This document shows positions 27,201-34,686 of a DNA stretch of 64,000 nt, piece after piece. Source of the stretch: CALBPI01 sp038531945 (lineage in GTDB: Bacteria > Pseudomonadota > Gammaproteobacteria > Steroidobacterales > Woeseiaceae); NCBI GenBank assembly GCA_038531945.1, contig JBCBBH010000002.1, positions 1 to 64,000 on the forward strand. Reading direction: 5' to 3'. The translations under genes were made by a program, and so were the position numbers. Under the pieces are notes generated by a model. That model ran no database searches. It was not told the DNA's origin and was given only the letters and a program-made list of their open reading frames with translations. Within the stretch, counting starts at the first letter, position 1; every line of letters starts with the position of its first letter.

Positions 27201-28109
27201 GGCAGCCCACAGTCGGCCGTCGGAGTCCTCCAGTAAGTCCCTAACGTAGTTGCTTGGCAAGTCGCCGACCTTGGCGCCGGCGCTGTAGCGTTTCGCAGTG
27301 TCACGATCTCCGATTTGGATGACGCCGCCCTCGATCATCCCGACCCAGGTAGTGCCATCCACGCTGTGAGCAATGGATACCACTGAGTCATCGGGTAGCC
27401 GCAAGCTCGGCTCCGCCTCGGTGGAATACACTAAAGACTCGTTGTTTTCAGGGTCGAGGCGGTACAGACCACGGTTGGTTGCCACCCACTGGACGCCTTT
27501 GGTGTCGAAAGAAATATCAAACACGCGTGCGTCTGCCGGGACCGCGAGTGCGGACTGCTCCGACCAATGCGTGAACGTCATCGTTTCAATGTTGAGTGAG
27601 CTCACTCCATCATTACGTGTGCCGATCCAAACGGTGTTGTCACGAATTGCCAGGCTTCGAATGGCGTCGCTTCGAATCGAATTGTCGTTCGATGGGTCGT
27701 GTTGCAGAACCTGAAACTGCTCTACCCTCGGATCAAAGATCGCGACGCCGCCTGTATCGGTCGCTATCCAGAGTCGACCCTGTTGGTCCTCTTCGATGTC
27801 CCAAATGAAGTCGTCGGCAAGGGCCTGCAGGTTTCCGCGCTCGGCAACGTACTGAGTCACGTGCACACCATCGTAACGATTGAAGCCGTTCTCAGTGCCA
27901 AACCACAAGAACCCACTCGAATCCTGGAAAATCGCCGTGATCGTGCCCTGCGTCAGCAAATCCGTGTCAATGGATTCGAAATAGATGTAGTGGGCAATGG
28001 ATTCCGTCGTCGCATGATCGGCACGTGCATTCAGCGACAAAAAGGCGATAGCCAGGACAAATCCCCTGACTATCGCCATTTTCGTTGATATTGCTGACGC
28101 TCGACGCAT
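24222..28109 (-). CDS. Periplasmic beta-propeller/Y_Y_Y sensor with degenerate GGDEF and EAL domains
   Basis: About 1295 residues. A signal peptide or N-terminal anchor is followed by many propeller repeats (residues about 30-700, recurring LWVGT and DNSGLLWVGT units), a Y_Y_Y immunoglobulin-like domain (about 730-793), a membrane segment near 815-835, a GGDEF domain (about 850-1020) and an EAL domain (about 1040-1290). The GGDEF signature is GAEEF and the metal-binding aspartates are replaced, so cyclase activity is unlikely. EAL residues are intact (EALVRWQ, INLSG, LTETL, DDFGTGYSS, KIDRSF, VVAEGVE), predicting a c-di-GMP phosphodiesterase. It follows the subtilase gene by about 40 bases, a probable operon. 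GTG 28136, ATG 28109 and ATG 28079 are all possible starts. Confidence 0.85.
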   Translation of the reverse strand: MRRASAISTKMAIVRGFVLAIAFLSLNARADHATTESIAHYIYFESIDTDLLTQGTITAIFQDSSGFLWFGTENGFNRYDGVHVTQYVAERGNLQALADDFIWDIEEDQQGRLWIATDTGGVAIFDPRVEQFQVLQHDPSNDNSIRSDAIRSLAIRDNTVWIGTRNDGVSSLNIETMTFTHWSEQSALAVPADARVFDISFDTKGVQWVATNRGLYRLDPENNESLVYSTEAEPSLRLPDDSVVSIAHSVDGTTWVGMIEGGVIQIGDRDTAKRYSAGAKVGDLPSNYVRDLLEDSDGRLWAATTEGLALFDARSEQFITYRADTNNTASLGNDHTLALHQDDTGMLWVGTRNGGASNWNPRSWALGHARYGTLDGSMITSFATVPSGLWIGTMGRGLFYKAADTSPLTSLDDVFDQKIGIANAMSMLVDNSGLLWVGTMTAGVYVLDLEQRTVSNYRANAEDAQPGLRSNGIMSIMQHPDGRVWVGTFGGGISIIDHSAGKVQAFSELSDTGKVLASARVTALSSSPSGDAWIATDGSGLFQFEARSGALKQFVSVSNDAATLSSDRLYSVYFDATTNTVWIGSGGSGLDKLSVDNIADDGRGFENFSKNDGLADNAIYGILPDKSGALWLSSNNGITRFLPESGESRVFHSRHGLQGDEFNFGAHHRAADGTLYFGGSNGFNAFDPSDIEERGAPPRVALTNVSVDEQRVLVTTSSADTAASEITLPYDHSLISMTASVLDFVDPQKNQVEFRLRGFEDQWRTAANGSTITYTNLDSGDYQFELRGINSEGARSKAHVAMNIAVERAPWATPLAYALYGLSILLLIQLGLTWQRKRIERRAEIHRLSHHDHVTGLPNRRRLISQVGEFSSGDQQGLQQTSILVVSFNHVDRISDSFGLEAGDQTLRALANRLLSTCNDICGSADQHLVARVGAEEFAIAIRDPQVQNFANRTSQRVLRQFSDARIIGGGKTSLSVTVGIAHAPQHGEDAESLLRNARAAVHVARGSGKESCLEFSPDINDRLRDRLTLEEELRIAIEFDQLVLHLQPKFEAASSKVVGAEALVRWQHPKRGIVPPGEFIPLAEDTGIIKDIGMWVTRAAASKIREWIDAGIEPVPIAINLSGVEVAEAAPARALAQIARATGIEPRWLDVELTETLIMQDAESTKATLEAIKDLGCRISIDDFGTGYSSLAYLKRFPVDKLKIDRSFVKDLERSDEDRSICAAVIAMAHSLNLEVVAEGVETDEQLRCLVDLHCDQIQGFLLGRPLPAEEFLVRFLTPTAANTEGDTAQQAIG

Positions 28110-28148
28110 ATCAGTTCTGGTTAGCGAGCGCCGCACGCGCCCGGCGCG

Positions 28149-30013
28149 TTACTCCTGCGGCACCCATTGCGAGACGTCAAAGTTGCTCTCGGTGCTCTGG
28201 CCCCAGATATAACCTTGACCCCAGATGTAACCCTGACTCCACAGGTAGCTCTGCGCCCAGATATAGCTTTGGCTCCACAGATAGCTCTGACCCCAGATGT
28301 AACCCTGGCTCCAGACATACCCCTGACCCCAAACGTAGCCGTCTGCCTCGGTGTAGCGCACGCCCTCGGCATCCTCCCAGAAGAACTGGCCGTTCGCGTC
28401 CATCTGAACAGGTCCGACTTTTCGATCCACACCACTGTCATCAGTGATCACTCCATAGGCCTGACCGCCACAATCCGGAGTGGGGTTCAGCACGGCGACG
28501 TCGGCCTGAACGAGGCCACTGCCTTGCCGCAACACACTCTCGGGCTCGTCGCTATCTTTCTTGCTTAATGGCATAGCGGCCGAGGTCAGACGACATTTAA
28601 CTTCCTCAGGCGTCAACGCCGGGTTCGCTTCCAACATCAGTGCGACCACACCGCTGACGACGCCTGCTGCCTGTGATGTACCCGACATCGCGAAGCGCAT
28701 CGAGTACGGGTGTTGCGACCCCGGATGCGATTGCGCAATGGTGCTGTCCGGCGACATGCGACCGACGACGTAACCGCCCGGCGCCACGATTTCGGGTTTG
28801 ACGAAACCTGCCGGTGTCGGTCCTGCGGCAGAGAAAGATGTCACATGATCGTCGCTAGAATCGTTCGGGGTGAAGTTGTCGGTCGATGCGCCAACGGTAA
28901 TGATGTCGGGAAGGTTGCCCGGTACGCCGACGGTGAAGTAGTCGGATCCCTGGTTGCCTGCGGACGCAACGACAACGATGCCGGCATCCCACGCAGCCTG
29001 CACCGCCTGGTTCAACGGATCATTCCAGTAATACGAGGTCGGTGCCGCGCCGAATGACAGGTTCAACACTCGGATGTTTTGCTCGACCCGATTGTCGACC
29101 GCCCATTGAATAGCGCGGATCACGCTGGTGTAGGTGCCGCGGCCTTGATCGTCAAACGCCTTCAGCGACAGCAGCTTGGCTTTTGGTGCAACACCCTCAC
29201 GGCGCCAGGACCAGTCGACCCCGTTGCCGACGATGATGTTCGCGACATGTGTCCCATGGCCGTGCCCGTCACCCAGATGGCGTGTTACGCGTACCTCTGG
29301 GCTTGTTGTGTCAACTTCCGTCTGGACGCGGAAGTCCATGCCGTTCAGGAAGTCGTTTTCCCAGATGCCCGTGTCGATCAAGGCGACAGTGATCCCGTTC
29401 CCTTGAATGCCTTGCTCGTGGACTTTCGTAACACCGACCTGTGAGAAATAGTTGGCTTCGACGTCGGCGTTGGTGATCCAGCGCAGGAACTTCTCGGTAT
29501 CGCCTAGGGACGACGAGTTTACCGTCCCGTGCGAGAGGTTTTTGTCGCTCGACTGAGCATCGGTTGCGAGGCGCTCCTGCGAACTCGACGTTGACTCTTC
29601 GCGGTCGTCGTCCTGGCCATCATCATCGCGGTCGTCATCGTCATCATCCCGGTCATCGTCGTCGTCCCGGTCGTCGTCATCATCATCGCGGACTTTATCG
29701 TTCTTTTTGCGAGACTGACGCCACCAGTTGCTAACGACCTGTTGCTCGGCAAACACGTAACCCACTTCGGGGTGGCTCGTTAATGCGCTGTGCTGTTCAG
29801 GCGCGAGTTCGGCGCTGACGGCGTCGATCAAATCCAATGCCGAGACGATACGTCCACCGGCAGCAACGACCAGTTCCCGTGCAGCTTCTGAACTGCTGGC
29901 GGCTACAATGTAGCGTTGCGTGTCTGCGACCTCGACGCGACGGCCGTCGGCCTTTCCGTAGCGGCGCAGCCTGCGATTGCGAGAATCGCTGCAGAGAGCA
30001 GAATTCTTACCAT
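28149..30013 (-). CDS. Subtilisin-like serine protease (S8), 5' end probably frameshifted
   Basis: Secreted protease: inhibitor I9-like propeptide, an aspartate-rich linker (encoded about 29600-29690), then the S8 domain with catalytic Asp in VALIDTGIW, His in GHGHGTHVA, oxyanion Asn in SAGNQGS and Ser in SGTSQAAG. A C-terminal tail carries eight hexapeptides of the Y-(V/I/L)-W-x-Q-x type. The main frame has no signal peptide and is open up to 30080. In another frame an ATG at 30013, after TTGGAG, encodes MVRILLSAAILAIAGC, a textbook lipoprotein signal, and stops at 29903. One inserted base (or two deleted) between about 29965 and 29905 would join them, so a frameshift or sequencing error is likely. 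Confidence 0.82.
28194..28337 (-). repeat. Eight tandem 18-bp repeats encoding Tyr-Trp hexapeptides
   Basis: Exactly 144 bases, eight in-frame 18-base units coding for variants of Y-I-W-G-Q-G at the end of the subtilase. The units differ at third positions and at aliphatic or G/S/A residues, so they are an old, selected protein repeat and not a recent microsatellite expansion. Confidence 0.9.
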
Positions 30014-30179
30014 GACTAAAACTCCAAAGAATCACTCGGTTTCCCGAGCGGCTGTATTTCGATGGAGCGTATTCAACCAAAACGGCTCATGCCGAGCTGT
30101 GGTGTTCGTTGTTCTCGCGCAAGGCCGAACGTGATGAAAGTCTCATAATGAGACTGTCAAAGGCCAGTCGATTGGTTGA

Positions 30180-31940
30180 TCAATCGATGTCGAAGTCTTC
30201 GTATGGGTCCCGGCCGCCCTCTGCGATCCAGTTGTCTAACTCATCGCCAAGCACTGACAGGGGTACGGATCGCAGTGACAAAATCTTGTCATGGAAATAG
30301 CGTTGGTCAAATTCGGCACCCAGCGTTTCGATCGCGCGTTGTCGTTTGTCGCGGATCAATAACTCCCCAAGCTTGTAAGCCAGCGCCTGGCCCGGCCAGG
30401 AGATGTATCGATCGATTTCTGTCGTAACCTCGTGTTCGGACAGCGCAGCATTGTTTTTCAAGTAGTCCAGAGCTTGATCGCGTGTCCAGCCAAACTGATG
30501 CACGCCGGTATCGATAACGAGTCGACAGGCGCGCCACATTTCATAAGTCAGTTGTCCAAATTTTTCATAAGGCGTTCGGTAGATGCCGAGCTCCCCTCCG
30601 AGCCATTCGGTATACAGTCCCCAACCTTCGCCATAGCCTGAGAAGTAGTTCTGTGCGCGAAACTCAGGAATTTCGCCCGGTGCTTCGAGCGCGATGGCGA
30701 ACTGCAGCGAGTGACCCGGTGAGCATTCATGCAGCGTCAGCGCTGGCAACGTATACAGGGGACGCGCCCGCAAGTTATAGGTGTTCATCCAGCAGCGGCT
30801 GAAACCGCCTCGACCACCGGTGTAAATCGGTGCAATAGCGTCCGGCACGGGTGCGATTGTGTGTCTTTGACGCGGCAGGAACCCGAGGACGTCATGAATT
30901 TTGGCAGCCATGCGTTTGTCGACGTATGCCGATACACCCATCAGCTCATCCGGTGTCTTCGCGTAGAACTGAGGGTCGGTTCTCAAGAAGTGGAAGAATG
31001 CGGGGAGATCACCATCGAACTCCACTTCATCGATGATCTTCAACATTTCCTTGCGGATGCGTGAGACTTCCTCCAGACCCGTCTGATGGATCTGTTCCGG
31101 AGTCAGGTCCAACGTCGTGAACTCACGGATCTGTGCGCGATAAAACGCCTCACCATCAGGCAGCGCGCGGGCGGCGGTCTCTGTTCGCGCTCCAGGCAAG
31201 TACTCGTTTTGCATGAAGTCTCGTAACTTCGAGTAGGTAGGTACGACTGCGGTCTCGATCAGCTCGAGCAGCCGAGTCCGGATCGCGTTGCGTTCTTCGG
31301 CCGGGATGTTACGAGGCATGAGTGTCGCTGCTTCGAAGAACGGGTTGTCTTCACCACGAACTGTGAATTGATCAATCGATACATCCCTGCCGATCAGTGT
31401 GATTGCAGGTGGTGTGAAGCCACGCTTCAGACCGGCGCGCATGTTCGAAATGTTCTCGTCGAAAAAGCGGGGTAGATCAGCAATCCGCGCGAGGTAGCTG
31501 TTGTAACCGTCAACATCGACGAACCCGCGGTATTGCTGGTGTAAACCCATCCAGAAAAATGTATCGGAATTCAGCGGCGCTTCGTACGTCCGAAAGCGGG
31601 CGTTGCTAGCGTTCGACTCGGTGATTTGTCGAAAAACGTCCGCATTGATCTGCGCTTCTCTGCTGAGCTCGTCGTACGGAATGTCGTCAAGCGCGGCAAG
31701 CGCTTGTTCCCAATAGGCTAGACGTTTCCGAAAGCGCTCAGGAGTGACGTCCGGCAGGCGATCGCCTCTGGTCCATTCTCCCTGGTCGTTTCGCGAATAG
31801 CCAAATTCCGCCTGGCGCCATTCATACTCGGCTTCGTATAGGGCCTTCAATCTGGTGTCGGCGTCGTCCGCCTGTGGCAGCGTCGCACAACCACTGACAA
31901 GAAGGGACAAAGCGGAAAGGGTTGTGATCAACAAACGCAT
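30180..31940 (-). CDS. DUF885 family lipoprotein, putative metallopeptidase
   Basis: 586 residues. The N-terminus MRLLITTLSALSLLVSGC is a lipoprotein signal with lipobox LVSGC. DUF885 features include the zinc-site-like TLHECSPGHSLQ, FSGYGEGWGLYTEWLGGELG and RACRLVIDTGVHQFGW. Family members are predicted M32-like carboxypeptidases of the envelope. The ATG at 31940 follows GGAAG; upstream codons dilute the signal peptide. It is the first gene of a minus-strand run that continues with the subtilase 167 bases on. Confidence 0.88.
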   Translation of the reverse strand: MRLLITTLSALSLLVSGCATLPQADDADTRLKALYEAEYEWRQAEFGYSRNDQGEWTRGDRLPDVTPERFRKRLAYWEQALAALDDIPYDELSREAQINADVFRQITESNASNARFRTYEAPLNSDTFFWMGLHQQYRGFVDVDGYNSYLARIADLPRFFDENISNMRAGLKRGFTPPAITLIGRDVSIDQFTVRGEDNPFFEAATLMPRNIPAEERNAIRTRLLELIETAVVPTYSKLRDFMQNEYLPGARTETAARALPDGEAFYRAQIREFTTLDLTPEQIHQTGLEEVSRIRKEMLKIIDEVEFDGDLPAFFHFLRTDPQFYAKTPDELMGVSAYVDKRMAAKIHDVLGFLPRQRHTIAPVPDAIAPIYTGGRGGFSRCWMNTYNLRARPLYTLPALTLHECSPGHSLQFAIALEAPGEIPEFRAQNYFSGYGEGWGLYTEWLGGELGIYRTPYEKFGQLTYEMWRACRLVIDTGVHQFGWTRDQALDYLKNNAALSEHEVTTEIDRYISWPGQALAYKLGELLIRDKRQRAIETLGAEFDQRYFHDKILSLRSVPLSVLGDELDNWIAEGGRDPYEDFDID

Positions 31941-32006
31941 AAGAGACTTCCAGCACAAGCCAACCTTGACCATACGACAGTTCGCGGGGTTTTTTGAAGT
32001 CGATGC

Positions 32007-33917
32007 CTATGCCGAGGCGCGAGATTCGGTCGACAGCATCGCCTCTATGGCGCTCAGTAGCTCCGAAAACAAACAGGGTTTGCTGAGATAATAGTCCGCA
32101 CCGGCTTCCATGCAGGTCGGTTGTTCGTTGAGGTTCCCACTCAGAATACACACGGGGATCTGACCTGCCGTTGATGGCAAAGCGCGAATCTGGCGGAGCA
32201 CATCGAAACCGGATTCGGCGCCGAGATTTAGGTCAAGCAAGATGGCGTCACAATCCTCAGAAGTGACATGATCCAGCAATGCCTGACCAGTTGATGCATG
32301 GTGCATCGTATGACCATGGAGTGCGAAGAGTTCTCGAAACGCAATCGCAATTCGCTCGTCGTCGTCACAAAGCACGATGTTCCACTGCGGACCGTTGCCT
32401 GCCCTTCGGGCAGTCGATGACTGTCGGGTCGCGCGTGCATTCGTATCCACACTCAACGCTCTTCGTAGCTCCGGCAAAGTGATCAGCGGCTGCTGCGAGG
32501 GTTGGGGTAACTCCAAAATTTGACCGACCTCGCTGTCGGGATTGATATCCCAGGATTGAAGCCAGCGCCGCGCCCACCTCAACGCGCGTTCACAGGGTGA
32601 GATCAGTACGACATCCGATGGACTGTGGTCAGGTTTCGGGTACTCGTCGAGGAGTCGCTGCGGCCCAACCGCCCGCGCGCTGACTGAAAACTGGAATCGG
32701 GCGCCCTCACCAGGCGCCGAGACTACTGTGATTTGACCGCCCATCGCCTCGACATAGCCCTTGCAGATCGCCAAACCGAGTCCCGTACCTGCGAGTCTTC
32801 GGTCAACCGCGCGCTCAGTCAGCCGCTGAAAAGGCTGGAAAATCTGTTCCTGATCGGACTTGCTGATTCCGACACCGTCGTCGCCCACTTCAAATTGCAG
32901 TCGGCCATCTGACTCTTCTATCGTGAGCCAGACGATCTCGGCGCTCGAATGCGTAAACGCATTGTTGATCAGATTGGTCACCACCTGGCGCAGGCGTGCA
33001 CCGTCGCCGATCCAGTTCGCATGCGTATCGGGCATCACTCCGATAAACAACGCGCACTCACGTGTCTGCGCCATCGACTGCATGATGGCCGCGACGCCGT
33101 CGGCGATTCCTTGCACGCTGAAGCGACCCTCATTCAGCGTCTCGCGGTCCGATTCGCTGCGTGCCAACTCGATCACATCGTTCAATAAAACGATCAGCGC
33201 ATTCGCGCTTTCACGAATGTTGCCCGTCCAGCGGCGCTCGTCCGGATCGTTGGTTTGATGTTCGATGACTTCAGCGGATGCAAGAATACTGGCCAACGGT
33301 GTTCGCAGCTCATGCGATATGGAGCCCAGAAAACGTGTGATTGCCGCGTTCGCCGTCGTGAGTTCCGTCTGCGCGCGCTGTCGACGATTCGCTTCGGCTT
33401 TCGCATCGTCGAGTGCCTCGCTGAGCGCTTTCTGGCGTCGGTCTCGCTGCGTGATGATGCCGAATGCGGCGGCGGAGATCATCAACGCGGTGCCGATCAG
33501 ATTCCACAGACTGAGAGGGTGCGCCATCGACGGGTACTGCGAGTACAGCGACCAGTTGTAGACCAACAATGCAACAATCAGTGGGGTCCAGATCACAATG
33601 TGGAGACGGTTGCCGAGTAGGGCGACCAAGGTCGGGATAGCCAGGAACCAGATCAGACCAATATTGGGTTCGTCCGTCGTGCCTCGCAGTAACAATGTCT
33701 GGTAGAGCACGAGCGAGAAGATGAATAAGTGCAGGGTCACGGATTGTGCTTTGCCGCGACGAAAGACAAAGAGCATTGCCGTAAACAGTGTGAATACGGA
33801 CAGCGGAACAGCCGTTGACCACGACCCTTTCGCGACGGCGACTAACACAAACGCGCCGGGCGCGACCAACGCGATGGTCCGCAAAGTTCGAATCGAATAA
33901 TTCGACTCGTCCGTCAT
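32007..33917 (-). CDS. Membrane hybrid histidine kinase/response regulator
   Basis: 636 residues: about six N-terminal membrane segments (about 12-175), a short coiled coil, HisKA with FLGSISHELRTPLASIL (His near 202), HATPase with NLINNAF, DDGVGI and GTGLGLAICKGYVEAMGG, then a receiver domain (about 515-630) with acidic pocket CDDDE, phospho-Asp in LLDLNLG and Lys in YLSKP. Signal and downstream partner are unknown; no phosphotransfer or output gene is adjacent. It diverges from the ECF sigma gene, from which it is separated by about 220 bases. Confidence 0.92.
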   Translation of the reverse strand: MTDESNYSIRTLRTIALVAPGAFVLVAVAKGSWSTAVPLSVFTLFTAMLFVFRRGKAQSVTLHLFIFSLVLYQTLLLRGTTDEPNIGLIWFLAIPTLVALLGNRLHIVIWTPLIVALLVYNWSLYSQYPSMAHPLSLWNLIGTALMISAAAFGIITQRDRRQKALSEALDDAKAEANRRQRAQTELTTANAAITRFLGSISHELRTPLASILASAEVIEHQTNDPDERRWTGNIRESANALIVLLNDVIELARSESDRETLNEGRFSVQGIADGVAAIMQSMAQTRECALFIGVMPDTHANWIGDGARLRQVVTNLINNAFTHSSAEIVWLTIEESDGRLQFEVGDDGVGISKSDQEQIFQPFQRLTERAVDRRLAGTGLGLAICKGYVEAMGGQITVVSAPGEGARFQFSVSARAVGPQRLLDEYPKPDHSPSDVVLISPCERALRWARRWLQSWDINPDSEVGQILELPQPSQQPLITLPELRRALSVDTNARATRQSSTARRAGNGPQWNIVLCDDDERIAIAFRELFALHGHTMHHASTGQALLDHVTSEDCDAILLDLNLGAESGFDVLRQIRALPSTAGQIPVCILSGNLNEQPTCMEAGADYYLSKPCLFSELLSAIEAMLSTESRASA

Positions 33918-34137
33918 TGGTTAGATGCCGCCTGCAAAGACAATCATGTTCCTTCCTGGAAGCCGAGCGCCTCTAGGGATGTTAGCATTTCTGCACTGAC
34001 TCGCGCGGGAATCCCTGCTGACAAAGGGTGTTTTGTTGTGCGGCTTGCTTTGTGTTTTCTGCGTGCCTCTTCCTCGCTAAATGCAATTGCGAGGTATACC
34101 GGCCGCACCGCCACGATATTTTCGATACGATATCCCA

Positions 34138-34686
34138 ATGGGAACTGGTGACACGCTTGGATACGCCTCCGAGGATGCACGCATCGCCGAGGGGCTCGCA
34201 AAAGATGCATACGACGCGCTACTGAACATCGCGAGGAATCGTCGCCGGCGCGCCGGGTTCAGTGACACCATGCTGACCGAGGATGTTCTGCACGAAAGCT
34301 TCCTGAAGCTCAGTGGCAAGACAGTGTGGCAGTCGCAAGAGCATTTCCTGAAAACGGCGAGTCTCGCGATGCGCCAGGTGGTCGTCGATCATGCGCGAAA
34401 AAAACTCACTGAGAAGCACGGTGGCGGTCGGGTCCAGGTTGACCTCGACAGTGCAGAAAATCAATTGGCCGAGTTCAGTGAGACGCCGGAACAGATTGTC
34501 GAGATTGCTGAATTGATGACCAAACTTGGCGCTGAAAACCATCGCTGGCTACAGGTGATCGACGCGCGTTATTTCTCGGGAATGACAGAGGGAGAGACTG
34601 CGGACGTGTTGGGTTTATCTGCCCGCACTGTGCGGCGCGATTGGCAAGCCGCCCGACGCTGGCTTGCGGAACGCATGACCACTTAG
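34138..34686 (+). CDS. ECF-type RNA polymerase sigma factor
   Basis: About 182 residues from the ATG at 34138 (201 from an ATG at 34081; neither has a strong binding site). Region 2 includes DVLHESFLKLSG and FLKTASLAMRQVVVDHARKK; region 4 has FSGMTEGETADVLGLSARTVRRDWQAARRWL, a clear helix-turn-helix. This resembles the sigma subgroup often paired with Ser/Thr kinases that carry TPR repeats. Its stop overlaps by 4 bases the stop of just such a kinase on the other strand. Confidence 0.88.
   Translation: MGTGDTLGYASEDARIAEGLAKDAYDALLNIARNRRRRAGFSDTMLTEDVLHESFLKLSGKTVWQSQEHFLKTASLAMRQVVVDHARKKLTEKHGGGRVQVDLDSAENQLAEFSETPEQIVEIAELMTKLGAENHRWLQVIDARYFSGMTEGETADVLGLSARTVRRDWQAARRWLAERMTT

Noticed and set aside
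28194..28337. Possible CRISPR array or microsatellite
   Set aside because: Repeats are 18 bp with no spacers and stay in frame with a selected protein pattern.
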